Assembly: GCA_035651655.1 (NCBI GenBank)
Contig: DASRFG010000028.1
Span: forward strand, 1 to 64,000
Reading direction: 5' to 3'
Source of the DNA: Terriglobales bacterium
Lineage (GTDB): Bacteria; Acidobacteriota; Terriglobia; Terriglobales; Acidobacteriaceae
Length of the DNA: 64,000 bases
Position numbers and translations under genes: made by a program. The notes beneath the pieces were generated by a model. It did not search any database. It had not been told where the DNA came from and saw only the letters and a program-made list of their open reading frames with translations. The first letter of the stretch is position 1. The number at the start of each line of letters is the position of its first letter. Shown piece after piece: positions 16,162-25,376 of this stretch.

Positions 16162-18378
16162 ATGCGATGCATCTTCGCGTTCTGCGGAATAGCGATCATG
16201 TTGTTGTCGGGAGAAGCAAGCGCGACCATTTTCGGTAGCATTCGTGGCCTGATACACGACCCGCAACATCGGCCAGTTCAGGGCGCACAAGTCACCCTGA
16301 GCGCGGCGAACTCCGCGTGGACGAAGTCAGGCAGCAGCGACGATTCGGGGAGCTTTCGTTTTGACGCGGTGCCGATTGGTGAGTACAAGGTCACGGTGAC
16401 GAAACCGGGATTTGATTCGGTTACACAGACGGTTGTCGTCAAGTCAGACAGCGAGCCGATCCTACATTTTCAGCTCTACCTGCCCAAGCTGTCGGAAACT
16501 GTGAACGTCTCTGGCGAACCGGAAGCGGCCCAAACCGCCGAATCCGCGACTCCTTCGACGCTGGTGAATCGAATTGATGTTCAGCGCACTCCCGGGGCGG
16601 ACCGCACTAATAGCCTGGCAATCATCACCAATTTCGTTCCCGGATCCTACATGGTGCACGACCAATTGCACGTTCGGGGCGGCCATCAGGTGAGCTGGCT
16701 GATTGATGGGGTACAGGTCCCCAACACCAATATTGCCAGCAACGTGGGGCCGCAATTCGATCCGAAAGACATTGACTACCTTGAGGTGCAGCGCGGCAGT
16801 TATGAGGCGCAGTACGGTGACCGGACTTATGGCGTATTTAATGTGGTGCCCCGCACCGGCTTCGAGCGGAATAACCAGGCCGAGCTGGTTACAACATTCG
16901 GCAACTTCAAGCAGACCAACGACCAAATTAATTTCGGTAGCCACAGCGAGCGCTTTGCTTATTACGGCAGCCTGAACGGGAACCGAACCGACCTGGGTCT
17001 TGAAACTCCAGTTGGCAAAATCATTCACGATGCTGCAAACGGATACGGTGGGTTTGGCAGCTTTATTTACAACATCAACCAGGCCAATCAGCTGCGATTA
17101 GTTACGTCAGCGCGTCGCGACTACTATCAGGTGCCGAATACGCCAGAGCAGGAAGCCACGGGCATCCGCGACGGGCAACACGAGGGCGATGCCTTCGTTA
17201 ACTTTTCCTGGGTGAGGACCTTCGGTTCAGGAGTCCTGTTGACGGTGTCGCCTTTCTATCACCACAACAGCGCCAATTTCGACGGTGGAGCGAATGACTT
17301 CCCGGTCAGCACCACCGATCACCATACGTCAGAATATGCCGGAGGCCAGGCCACGCTGAGCGCCAGCTTATGGCGCAACGATGTGCAGGCCGGGTTTTAC
17401 GGATTTGGCCAGCGCGATAATCAATTCTTAGGTTTGACGTTCAATGACAACAGCAGTCCCGATCTGCGGGAGCGCCAGAAGATTGCCGGAAGTGTTGAAG
17501 CCGTATTTCTGGAGGACAAATTTAAGGTCACGCCCTGGCTGACAGTCTTGGGGGGTGTGCGTCAGACTCATTTCTCCGGCGCAATTGTGGAGAACGCAAC
17601 CAGCCCGAGGGTGGGCGCTTCCCTGCGGGTCCCTTATCTGAACTGGGTGTTCAGAGGATTCTACGGGAAGTTCTACCAACCGCCTCCTCTGATCACAGCC
17701 TCAGGCCCGCTGCTCCAGTTTGTGAACAGCCAGAACCTGGGGTTCATCCCGCTCCATGGAGAGCAAGATGAAGAACACCAATTCGGGGTGACAATTCCGT
17801 TCAAAAACTGGACTCTTGACACGGACTATTTCCGGACGCGTGCCCGCAACTATTTCGACCACAACAGTGTGGGCAACTCCAATATTTTCTTTCCGCTGAC
17901 CATTGATGGGGCTTTGATTCGGGGGTGGGAAACGACCTTACGCTCGCCCCGAATTGGGGGCCGTGCCCAAATTCATCTGGCATATTCCAATCAAATTGCC
18001 CAAGGCCGTGGAGGAATCAGCGGGGGGCTGACTGACTTTTCCCCGCCCGCAGGCTTCTTTCTACTCGACCACAACCAGCGGCACACGCTCAACGTGGGCG
18101 CGGACATTAGTCTGCCGTGGCGAACCTTCGCTTCGACGAACGTGTACTACGGCTCCGGATTTGCCCTGGAGGACGGTCCGCCCGACCACTTGCCTGGCCA
18201 CACGACGGTGGACCTTTCTCTGGGCAAGGAGTTCGGAGAGAGACTGGCACTTTCGGTGAACGCGTTGAACGTGGCGAACCGGCACCTGTTGATAGACAAC
18301 AGCTTGACCTTTGGGGGAAGCCACTACAACAATCCGCGGGAGATTTATGTGGAGCTGCGCTACCGGTTCAAGTACTAG
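16162..18378 (+). CDS. TonB-dependent receptor with carboxypeptidase-regulatory-like N-terminal domain
   Basis: A 738-residue outer-membrane transporter. The signal peptide (about 1-22) is followed by a carboxypeptidase-D regulatory-like beta sandwich (about 25-110, starting at GSIRGLIHDP). The plug domain has RGGHQVSWLIDGVQVPNT near 175 and YEAQYGDRTYGVFNVV near 215, and a 22-strand-type barrel ends in ELRYRFKY with the aromatic terminus typical of secreted barrels. No TonB box can be named with certainty. The preceding small Cys/His-rich secreted protein and the following DsbA-like gene suggest a metal or thiol theme, but the substrate is unknown. Confidence 0.9.
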   Translation: MRCIFAFCGIAIMLLSGEASATIFGSIRGLIHDPQHRPVQGAQVTLSAANSAWTKSGSSDDSGSFRFDAVPIGEYKVTVTKPGFDSVTQTVVVKSDSEPILHFQLYLPKLSETVNVSGEPEAAQTAESATPSTLVNRIDVQRTPGADRTNSLAIITNFVPGSYMVHDQLHVRGGHQVSWLIDGVQVPNTNIASNVGPQFDPKDIDYLEVQRGSYEAQYGDRTYGVFNVVPRTGFERNNQAELVTTFGNFKQTNDQINFGSHSERFAYYGSLNGNRTDLGLETPVGKIIHDAANGYGGFGSFIYNINQANQLRLVTSARRDYYQVPNTPEQEATGIRDGQHEGDAFVNFSWVRTFGSGVLLTVSPFYHHNSANFDGGANDFPVSTTDHHTSEYAGGQATLSASLWRNDVQAGFYGFGQRDNQFLGLTFNDNSSPDLRERQKIAGSVEAVFLEDKFKVTPWLTVLGGVRQTHFSGAIVENATSPRVGASLRVPYLNWVFRGFYGKFYQPPPLITASGPLLQFVNSQNLGFIPLHGEQDEEHQFGVTIPFKNWTLDTDYFRTRARNYFDHNSVGNSNIFFPLTIDGALIRGWETTLRSPRIGGRAQIHLAYSNQIAQGRGGISGGLTDFSPPAGFFLLDHNQRHTLNVGADISLPWRTFASTNVYYGSGFALEDGPPDHLPGHTTVDLSLGKEFGERLALSVNALNVANRHLLIDNSLTFGGSHYNNPREIYVELRYRFKY

Positions 18379-18444
18379 GAGGCAGAATTACCGGAGTACC
18401 CGGGACGTGAGCTTTCAAGTAACATAGATAAGAGTACAGAGTGG

Positions 18445-18459
18445 CCGCAATGCGGCCCA
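18445..18459. other. short GC-rich hairpin after the receptor gene
   Basis: GGCCGC-AAT-GCGGCC is a perfect six-pair stem about 65 bp after the receptor stop codon and before the DsbA-like gene. No T-tract follows, so intrinsic termination is not convincing. Confidence 0.3.
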
Positions 18460-18519
18460 AACTGCATCTAATTCAAGGTACCGGAAACGGTCCCTAAAAA
18501 CTCAACCAAGGTCAATTCA

Positions 18520-19122
18520 ATGAAGTCGCTTGCTATTTATCTAGTCGCAATAATCGCTGTGCCCCTGCTGATGGCGGTGATGGCGCTGGCCGCTGGTCCC
18601 CAGGACACTTCTGCGCTCCATCCGCCCAAGGGGGCAAAGGTCGCCATTGTGGTTTTCGAGGACCTGCAATGCCCGCAGTGCGCCCGGACGGCGCCGCTGC
18701 TGGAGCAGGCGGCAAAGACCTACAAGATTCCGGTGGTGCGCCACGATTTCCCGCTGCCCAAGCATAATTGGTCTTACGATGCTGCGATCCTCGCCCGCTA
18801 CTTCGATACTCATTCGGTAAAAGTGGGGAATGAATTCCGCGACGCGGTGTTTGCGAACCAGATTGACATCACCCCGCAGAACCTGCGCGCATTCGCCGAA
18901 AAATTTGCCAGCGAGCACAAGGTTGACCTTCCTTTTGTGGTTGATCCGCAGGGCGAGCTGGCGGCAAAAGTGAATGCCGATCGCACTTTGGGAAATCGAG
19001 TCGGCATTGATCACACGCCTACGGTTTACATCGTGACCGACAAAGCCTCAGGCACCCCGTTCGTTGAAGTGAAGGACAACACCCAGCTCTTCCAGACCAT
19101 AGACAGCATGAAGCGGGACTAG
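18520..19122 (+). CDS. DsbA-family thiol:disulfide oxidoreductase
   Basis: A 200-residue exported or membrane-tethered thioredoxin-fold protein. The first 25 residues form a hydrophobic signal or anchor. The active site CPQC is at residues 51-54, after VVFEDLQ; the helical insertion expected of DsbA/DsbG follows, and the cis-Pro loop is HTPTVYI near residue 167. The CPQC pair differs from the CPHC of E. coli DsbA, so the redox potential may differ. Substrates could include Cys-rich secreted proteins such as the one encoded upstream; this is inference. Its stop overlaps that of the convergent amidase gene by 4 bp. Confidence 0.85.
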   Translation: MKSLAIYLVAIIAVPLLMAVMALAAGPQDTSALHPPKGAKVAIVVFEDLQCPQCARTAPLLEQAAKTYKIPVVRHDFPLPKHNWSYDAAILARYFDTHSVKVGNEFRDAVFANQIDITPQNLRAFAEKFASEHKVDLPFVVDPQGELAAKVNADRTLGNRVGIDHTPTVYIVTDKASGTPFVEVKDNTQLFQTIDSMKRD

Positions 19123-20927
19123 GCCCGCAGCGGCGGATGCTTCAGGTGAAAGCCGGTCAGGTCCTGATAGGCTTTAGCCACAGCTAGCAGCTTTTCTTCT
19201 CCGAATAAATTGCCGAGGAAAGTCAGGCTTGACGGTGTGCCATCCTCGCGGAAGCCATTGGGCAGAATCAGCGCCGGATGGCCGGTAAGGTTCGTGATGG
19301 TTAGCTGATCGGAATCACTGGACGCCAGCAGCACGTCAACGTTCTTGAAAATCTCCGCCATTTTCTCCATCCATAGCGTGCGCGCGCGGTTTGCGTTGAC
19401 GTAGTCCACCGCAGGAATAAAGCGCGCAGCGCGCCAAACGTTGGGCCAGTCATCTTTGGCTTGCGCGGTGAGCAGTTTGTCGCGGCCGGTGCGAGTCAGT
19501 TCGTCAAAAGCCGCTCCCGATTCTGCCAGCAAAATGATTTGCAGCTCGTCCACCGGTAAGTTGGGCAGCTCGATGGGAACGGGCTTGATGCCAAGCTGCG
19601 GAAAACGAGCGAGGGCTGACTGCAGGAAGGCCACATCCTTTCGCCGGCGCTCGAGGAAGGTTGCGCGCTCAGCCTTTTCCTGTGCAGTCATGCCCTGTTC
19701 GCTTTCTGTGTCAGGTTTGAACTTGCCTTCGAAGTCGGCCTTGATGTATCCGACGCGTACGGTTTTCGGACCCAGAGTGGCATCCCAGTTAAAGGGCACG
19801 TTCAGCGTGCTGCGATCGTGACCATCCGGGCCGTTGATGGCGCGCATGACGATGGCGCAATCTTCCACCGACCGGCATATCGGGCCGAGGTGGTCCATGC
19901 TCCAGGTGAGCGCCATGCCCCCGCTGCGGGGAACGCGACCGAAAGTGGGACGCAGGCCGGTAGTACCGCAGCGCGAAGAAGGCGACGAAATCGAGCCCAG
20001 AGTTTCAGAGCCAATCCCGAATGCCATGCAGCCGGCAGCAGTGGCCGAAGCCGATCCCGCGGATGAGCCGCTGGATCCTTCCGCGGGGTTCCACGGATTA
20101 CGGGTCTTGCCGCCGAACCACACGTCGCCGTTAGCCAGGGCGCCGAGTGTGGTTTTGCCCAGCAACACTGCGCCCGCTGCATCCAGTCGCTGCACCACGG
20201 TGGCGTCTTGGTTGATCTGCTGATGTTCGAAGCCCGCAGCGCCCCAGGTGGTCGGATAGCCCTTCACGGCCAGTAGATCTTTGGCGCCCCAGGGCAAGCC
20301 GTGCAAAGGACCGCGGTACTTACCGGCTGCGATTTCGCGGTCAGCTTCACGCGCCTGCACCCGCGCTCGATCTTCGGTGTAAGTGATCATGTATTTCAGC
20401 AGCGGGTCGTAGCGCTTCAAGCGCTCAAGATACATATAAGTGAGCGCCGAGGAAGAAACCTTCCGGGTGCGAACCAGTTCGCCCAGTTCGCGGGCGCTGG
20501 CGAAGGCGACATCCTCCAGGTTGCGCGGAGCCCTTGCCACCGTGATACGGCCCAGCCGCATGGGCCGGGTTTGACGTTCGAAGCTCATGCCCGGCAGCAC
20601 GGGATTGAAAATCAGGGCCATCTGCACGTCGTTTGGCAGGTGGAGCTCGCGGATCTTCTCGTAGGCCTTCAGCTGATCATTCAGTAGGCTGAGCATGAGC
20701 TGCTTTTGGCTGTCTTCTATGGTCACGCCTGCGATGGCGGCTGCGCCGGCGATCATCTCAGCGGTGATCTTTTTGGGAGTTGGAGAAGGCGAGGGCTGGG
20801 GCCCAGGCGTGGCTGCTGGAGAAGAGCTTTCCTGCGACATTCCCCACAGCACTCCTGGGAAAAGAGTAGAACCCAGCCCAATAGAGGAACATACGGCCAT
20901 AAATTTACGGCGATCGAAGGTGTCCAT
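19119..20927 (-). CDS. exported amidase (amidase-signature family)
   Basis: A 602-residue amidase-signature hydrolase that cleaves amide bonds with a Ser-cisSer-Lys triad. Lys216 lies in WGAKDLLAVKG, and the Gly/Ser-rich signature GSSGSSAGSA near residue 290 is followed by GIGSETLGS. The start at ATG 20927 gives a twin-arginine-like leader (DRRKFMAVCSS) and a hydrophobic core, so export in folded form is likely; an upstream in-frame extension of 54 codons has no such logic. A Pro/Ser/Thr-rich linker (about 40-55) precedes the catalytic domain. Gln/Glu-tRNA amidotransferase GatA is a relative, but the leader and lack of gatB/gatC argue against that role. Confidence 0.88.
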   Translation of the reverse strand: MDTFDRRKFMAVCSSIGLGSTLFPGVLWGMSQESSSPAATPGPQPSPSPTPKKITAEMIAGAAAIAGVTIEDSQKQLMLSLLNDQLKAYEKIRELHLPNDVQMALIFNPVLPGMSFERQTRPMRLGRITVARAPRNLEDVAFASARELGELVRTRKVSSSALTYMYLERLKRYDPLLKYMITYTEDRARVQAREADREIAAGKYRGPLHGLPWGAKDLLAVKGYPTTWGAAGFEHQQINQDATVVQRLDAAGAVLLGKTTLGALANGDVWFGGKTRNPWNPAEGSSGSSAGSASATAAGCMAFGIGSETLGSISSPSSRCGTTGLRPTFGRVPRSGGMALTWSMDHLGPICRSVEDCAIVMRAINGPDGHDRSTLNVPFNWDATLGPKTVRVGYIKADFEGKFKPDTESEQGMTAQEKAERATFLERRRKDVAFLQSALARFPQLGIKPVPIELPNLPVDELQIILLAESGAAFDELTRTGRDKLLTAQAKDDWPNVWRAARFIPAVDYVNANRARTLWMEKMAEIFKNVDVLLASSDSDQLTITNLTGHPALILPNGFREDGTPSSLTFLGNLFGEEKLLAVAKAYQDLTGFHLKHPPLRA

Positions 20928-21068
20928 AGGGGTTAAAAGCGAAGGCGAATTATACAGGCGCGACTCTGCGCCCCACCTATAGACGGCGGAGTTCCGGGTT
21001 TGACGCTGCGTTTTTTGGGCTGTTAGACTGGTTTCAACCCGCCGAAGACCAAGTCCAGAAGGGAAATT

Positions 21069-21779
21069 GTGCGCGCAGAAGCCCGGCATAGACTAAAAGA
21101 AGATAGATTCGCTATCGCGACCCAGGAAACGATCCACTGGACGGTGGAGCACCGCAACAAGTTGGTTCTATCTGCCGTAATTGTCGGCGCGGTGCTCGCG
21201 CTGGCGCTGGGCGGCTGGTACTACTTGCGGCGCCAGGATCAAGCGGCCAGTATAGCGATGGGCCAAGCGCTACGCACTTATCAGGCTCCCATTATTTCCG
21301 CCGGAAGCTCCCCGGAACCTGGGATGACCAGCTTTCCTTCCGCGCAGGAGCGGGCCAAGGCCGCACAGGTGCAGTTCCGGAACATTGCCGCCAAATACTC
21401 ACATACCCGGAATGGCGAAATCGCCCGCTACTTCGCCGCGCTTGCGGACAATGACCTGGGCAACACAGCCGCCGCCGAGAAGGAATTGAAAGAGATTTCG
21501 GAGGTGCACAACGCCGATCTCGCGTCGCTGGCGAAATTCGCATTGGCGTCGCAGTACAAAACCTCCGGCCAGGACGCGAAGGCCATTGATCTCTACAAAC
21601 AGCTGATTGCTCATCCCTCGCGGACGGTGGGCAAAGCCGAGGCCCAGCTCGAACTCGCGTCCTTGTACGCAGCCAAGCAGCCGGCCGAAGCCAAGAAGAT
21701 CTATGAGGAGATCAGCAAGGACAATCCCGCCACTGCCGCCGCCCAGATCGCCCAGGCCAGGATGCAGGACCTGAAGTAG
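21069..21779 (+). CDS. YfgM-like membrane-anchored TPR protein
   Basis: A 236-residue protein with a short cytoplasmic N-terminus, one transmembrane helix (about 30-52, ending at YYLRRQ) and a periplasmic part built of tetratricopeptide repeats (about 95-230, e.g. AKAIDLYKQLIAHPS). Topology and length match the YfgM/UPF0070 family, whose E. coli member works with the PpiD chaperone at the Sec translocon; that role is not proven here. GTG 21069 has AGAAGGGA at suitable spacing. It is divergent from the amidase gene across about 140 bp. Confidence 0.75.
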   Translation: MRAEARHRLKEDRFAIATQETIHWTVEHRNKLVLSAVIVGAVLALALGGWYYLRRQDQAASIAMGQALRTYQAPIISAGSSPEPGMTSFPSAQERAKAAQVQFRNIAAKYSHTRNGEIARYFAALADNDLGNTAAAEKELKEISEVHNADLASLAKFALASQYKTSGQDAKAIDLYKQLIAHPSRTVGKAEAQLELASLYAAKQPAEAKKIYEEISKDNPATAAAQIAQARMQDLK

Positions 21780-21807
21780 TCTACTTACCCAACTCTACTT
21801 ACCCAAC
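21780..21807. repeat. 14-bp tandem duplication at a stop codon
   Basis: TCTACTTACCCAAC occurs twice in direct tandem (21780-21793 and 21794-21807). The second copy contains the stop codon of the minus-strand gene; the first lies just beyond it. It is a small, recent-looking duplication. Confidence 0.7.
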
Positions 21808-22676
21808 GTCTCGCAGTTGTTCCAGCACTTCACCGCCTGCAACTCGATTTCAGCTTTTTTATGGGGGACGTGTGTCAGTGAACTCGGCAGCACGACCAGC
21901 GACTGTGGGCCATCGGCCAGGTTAAACGCGCAATCGAAATTTAACGACTGCACTCCGCGCTGCTTGCACGAGGTGTTTGCCAGGGCGGAGGGCAGGGTTT
22001 CAGGGTTGTCGTACACCTGGTCGGCAAACTTCGAAGGCAGGACGGCGATGGTCATGGGCACCGGCGCCTTGATTCTGACGTTGACCGGCTGGTGGTCGCG
22101 TTCGGGAGTCAGCAGGCTGTAAATCTTCGGCGTCGCGGTGAGCTGATACTTTTCTTTCACCAGGCGAACCCAGCGAAATTCCGGCTGGTTGCAGTTGTCC
22201 ACGCACGCCCAACTGTAGTACTGCACATGAAGGCTGTTCGGCGAAATAAACTGCTTCGCCCCATGAGTCAAAACTGCGCCAATCCCGGTAAGAATCGCGC
22301 GATCAGGAGTGCGCTCGTCGTGGATCAGTAAGACCATCGGCCGGTCCCGCCCTAGATGACATTCATAAGTCGTGTTCACCACATGCTGCTGCAGGCAATG
22401 ATACTCAATGGTTCCCGCGGTCCCAGGATGTTGCAGGACTGCATTCCAATCATCAAGCCACGCCAGCGCGATGGTGACAGGCTGCTTGGCCGCGATATCA
22501 ACGTGGATATTCCCACCGTCGTTGCCGGGGCGGTAAACCCGTCCAGTGTGATAGTCGGCAGGGTCCAGCTGCACCGATTCATCATTGGCTCGCACCCAGT
22601 TGAAAGTCTTCTCTTGGCCGAATGATGCTCCGGCCAAAGCGCATGTCAGCAGCCCAAAAATCAGTATTTTTCGCAT
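21795..22676 (-). CDS. secreted protein of unknown function, Cys-containing
   Basis: A 293-residue product with a clear signal peptide (about 1-20, ending at SFGQ). I do not recognise a family. The mature part looks all-beta and has several Cys: CLQQ, YECHLG, ACVDNC, SCKQRG, NFDCAF and a terminal CWNNC pair, which suggest disulfides and a periplasmic or surface location. The start is the ATG at 22676; no strong ribosome site is visible. It is convergent with the YfgM-like gene (16-bp gap) and about 120 bp downstream of the aldo/keto reductase gene on the same strand. Confidence 0.7.
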   Translation of the reverse strand: MRKILIFGLLTCALAGASFGQEKTFNWVRANDESVQLDPADYHTGRVYRPGNDGGNIHVDIAAKQPVTIALAWLDDWNAVLQHPGTAGTIEYHCLQQHVVNTTYECHLGRDRPMVLLIHDERTPDRAILTGIGAVLTHGAKQFISPNSLHVQYYSWACVDNCNQPEFRWVRLVKEKYQLTATPKIYSLLTPERDHQPVNVRIKAPVPMTIAVLPSKFADQVYDNPETLPSALANTSCKQRGVQSLNFDCAFNLADGPQSLVVLPSSLTHVPHKKAEIELQAVKCWNNCETLGK

Positions 22677-22797
22677 AGGAGTTCAGCATTATTTAAGGAC
22701 AACAAAGACGTGCGCTACAACGTGATTCGTCGCAAGGAGGTTACGCAGGTAATCGAAAGGCATGCGAACCCGAAAGCGCGGCTTTGGAAGAGAGGGA

Positions 22798-23925
22798 TTA
22801 CTCACCGGTGAACAGTTTGGCCCATTTATCCGGCGGTGTAGGAGGCGAGAATGCCGGTTTCAGGTTCGCGAGTACGTGTTCTTTACGTCCCATGCCAATG
22901 AGTGACGTGGTTATTCCGGGCGCTGAACGCGCGAACTGGATTGCGTTTTCGGCGTCGGTGCTCATTCCGAGAGTCTTGCTTACGACGCCGGGCAGGTCTC
23001 TGGTCAATCGTCCTTGATACAGGGTTGCGCTTCCCATCACCGCAACGCCTTCCGCAGCGGCCACTTTCATGGCCGACATCTTGGTTCCAATCAGTTGATG
23101 GTTGGAGAGGCCGAAGGCGTCTGTCATTCCCAGGTTGAAGGGGAGCTGAATCACACGAAGATGGTGGGCATCGCCACCGGCTGCTCGCGCGATTTCCAGC
23201 ACTTCGGCGAGGCCCACATAATCGCTCTCCCCTTCCAGCACGCGGAAGGCATTCCAAGTAGCCACGCCGTAGAACCGTATCTTGCTGGCGGCAACAGCTT
23301 CCTCAAGCATTACAAATGCATCTCTCAGCCGATCGCGGAATAGGGCGCGAGAAACCTCCGAGAGCTGGGACTCCGGATTGTGCACGTAGAAAACGTCGAT
23401 TGTGTCGAGACCCAGGTTGCGACGGGAGCGATCAATCTGGTCGGCCAGATAGCGCGGCGACAAGCAGTGGCTGCCGGCGGCGACTTGGGCCGGATCCAGA
23501 ATGCCTGGCTTCACGTATTCACTCATGAAGTAGCCACGCACGTCGGCAGGCATATCGGCGTCGAATGACAGAAAACCCGCCTTCGTACATACCAGCACCT
23601 CGTCACGGCTCAATTCACTGGAACCGATAAGCTCCTGCAGAGCAGAGCCGATGCTGCGTTCGGAACGCTGGTGGCGATAGTTGATCGCCGTATCCAGCAC
23701 ATTGATGCCGGAGCGGAGAGCGGTGCCGATGGCGTCGGTGTAGGCGGCGTCAGCGGCGGGGGTCGGTTCCCCCAGGTACGTACCCAGTCCAATGGAAGAA
23801 AGCCAGAGATCACCGATTCCGGGGACGTGTTCTTGGCGGCGGAAATGACCGGCATCGCGCAGTTGAGGGAAGCGATTGCGATAGCGCAGGGTGCCTTCGG
23901 AGGTAGCGAAACCGGAGATTGACAT
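22798..23925 (-). CDS. aldo/keto reductase
   Basis: NAD(P)H-dependent oxidoreductase of the aldo/keto reductase superfamily, about 375 residues on a TIM-barrel fold. The catalytic set is seen as DTAINYRHQRSE (Asp and Tyr), LVCTKAGF (Lys) and FYVHNPES (His). The C-terminal part has the cofactor loop around MGSATLYQGRL. It is longer than the usual 280-340, with an insert after the catalytic Lys (about 135-175). ATG 23925 is preferred because homologous proteins start close to the GFATxEGT segment; ATG 23985 is an alternative. Substrate unknown. Confidence 0.85.
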   Translation of the reverse strand: MSISGFATSEGTLRYRNRFPQLRDAGHFRRQEHVPGIGDLWLSSIGLGTYLGEPTPAADAAYTDAIGTALRSGINVLDTAINYRHQRSERSIGSALQELIGSSELSRDEVLVCTKAGFLSFDADMPADVRGYFMSEYVKPGILDPAQVAAGSHCLSPRYLADQIDRSRRNLGLDTIDVFYVHNPESQLSEVSRALFRDRLRDAFVMLEEAVAASKIRFYGVATWNAFRVLEGESDYVGLAEVLEIARAAGGDAHHLRVIQLPFNLGMTDAFGLSNHQLIGTKMSAMKVAAAEGVAVMGSATLYQGRLTRDLPGVVSKTLGMSTDAENAIQFARSAPGITTSLIGMGRKEHVLANLKPAFSPPTPPDKWAKLFTGE

Positions 23926-24084
23926 TGGTTTGAGGAACTCTCCTGAAAGGGCTGTTCTGTCGCTCGGCGACGCGCCAAGCGACATCACACAATATAAATT
24001 AACTCCTTGTAATTTAGTAGCTTAGCAAGGGTGGAGGGTCGTTCGATCCTTGTGCTACCGCCCCCCATCTACTAAGCTTAAGCC

Positions 24085-25203
24085 ATGGCGGAGCAAGTTC
24101 TAACCCGACCCCAGGAAGCCGTTGCCTCGCCTGTTGCCCTTCGCGGGTCGGTTCTGGTGCTTATCCTCTATGACGTCTGCGAGGAGATCCGGCTGGAGGA
24201 GTTGCGGCGGATTTTCGGCGCGCGGACGGTGGCTCCAACCTTCAAAAGTGCAGCACCGGAGTATGTCCGTTTCGCTCGTCCGCCGGTGGTCGAGGCTCTT
24301 GAGACCAGCACCTTGGGCGGCGAGCGTCTAGATGGACAGATTAAGTATTACGACTACGGCGTGGTCAGCATTGTGTTTGAATTGCCGTTTGCGGGCGACT
24401 GGCGGACCCTGGTCCAAAGAGCGAGCCAATGGATGTGGGACGCTGAGTTCGAGCAGCACGCCCGTGCCATCGTGCGCGAGCGGTTGAAGCGCGCGGCGCC
24501 GGCCCTGGTCAAGCCTTACCCCGAGCCGTGGCTGAACGAGGACTATTTTATATTCCAGATGCGCGAAATCGAGGGCGATCCTACGGCGGCAGAGTTGCTC
24601 TCACGCCACGGCGAGGAGATTGCGCAAGTTGTGCGTGGTGAAACCGGAAAGCTCTCTGAGACTGAGAGCAACGAAGTATTGCAATCCAGTATTTCCTATT
24701 ATCCAAACGATCTGGTGGTGATCGGCTGGAATGCTGCCTTCGTTTATGACAGTGCTTCCGGGTCGCAGACCGCCACCGAACTGTTGGAGTATGCCAACTC
24801 ACAATTGCTCGAGTTCCGCCACTACGATGAATTGCTCACCCGCGAACTGGAGGGTGTGTATCGTTCGCTGGATCGTGGCACAGGCTTGCTCGCGCGCTGG
24901 CGCCTGGCCCGCGAAGCTACCCGGTTGCATACCGTGCTGCTCGATGTGACCGAGCTTTCCGAGCGCGCTGACAACGCCATTAAATTTCTCAGCGACATGT
25001 TCTCCGCCCGCCTTTACCGACTGGCTGCCGCCAAGGTGGGTGTGATTGACTACAAGAACCTGGTAAACCAAAAAATCCGCACCGCCGAAGACTTGTACCG
25101 CTTCATGGTTGACCAGTTTCACCAGAGCCGCGCCTTCTTTCTGGAGCTGCTGGTGGTGATCATTCTGATGATTGAGATTGTGTTCTTATTTCATGGCAAG
25201 TAG
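24085..25203 (+). CDS. RMND1/DUF155 family membrane protein
   Basis: A 372-residue protein of the DUF155 family (yeast Rmd1/Sif3, human RMND1). The order is typical: an N-terminal domain with a conserved FVFEL-like strand (here SIVFELPF near 95), a central helical part, and one transmembrane helix at the very end (about 350-370, followed only by FHGK). The eukaryotic relatives sit in the mitochondrial inner membrane and support translation; the bacterial function is not known. It stands alone; the aldo/keto reductase is divergent. A weak ribosome site precedes ATG 24085. Confidence 0.85.
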   Translation: MAEQVLTRPQEAVASPVALRGSVLVLILYDVCEEIRLEELRRIFGARTVAPTFKSAAPEYVRFARPPVVEALETSTLGGERLDGQIKYYDYGVVSIVFELPFAGDWRTLVQRASQWMWDAEFEQHARAIVRERLKRAAPALVKPYPEPWLNEDYFIFQMREIEGDPTAAELLSRHGEEIAQVVRGETGKLSETESNEVLQSSISYYPNDLVVIGWNAAFVYDSASGSQTATELLEYANSQLLEFRHYDELLTRELEGVYRSLDRGTGLLARWRLAREATRLHTVLLDVTELSERADNAIKFLSDMFSARLYRLAAAKVGVIDYKNLVNQKIRTAEDLYRFMVDQFHQSRAFFLELLVVIILMIEIVFLFHGK

Positions 25204-25376
25204 CAGCCGTTCCGGACAGCCGCTTTCAATTCGGATTTAAACCCGCCGGGTGCTCCGCAATCCAGCTCTGCAAGGACAACCTCAGCCCTACGGTCTACTT
25301 CTTAAGTCCTAAATAACGCGGTCGAAAATTTTCCTCGTCACCATACTGCACAGATCAACAAAAAAGGAGCATGACT

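Noticed and set aside
24020-24065. tRNA-like string (GGTCGTTCGATCC) before the RMND1-like gene
   Set aside because: The bases flanking the TTCGATC loop do not pair as a T-stem, and no acceptor or anticodon stem can be drawn on either strand.
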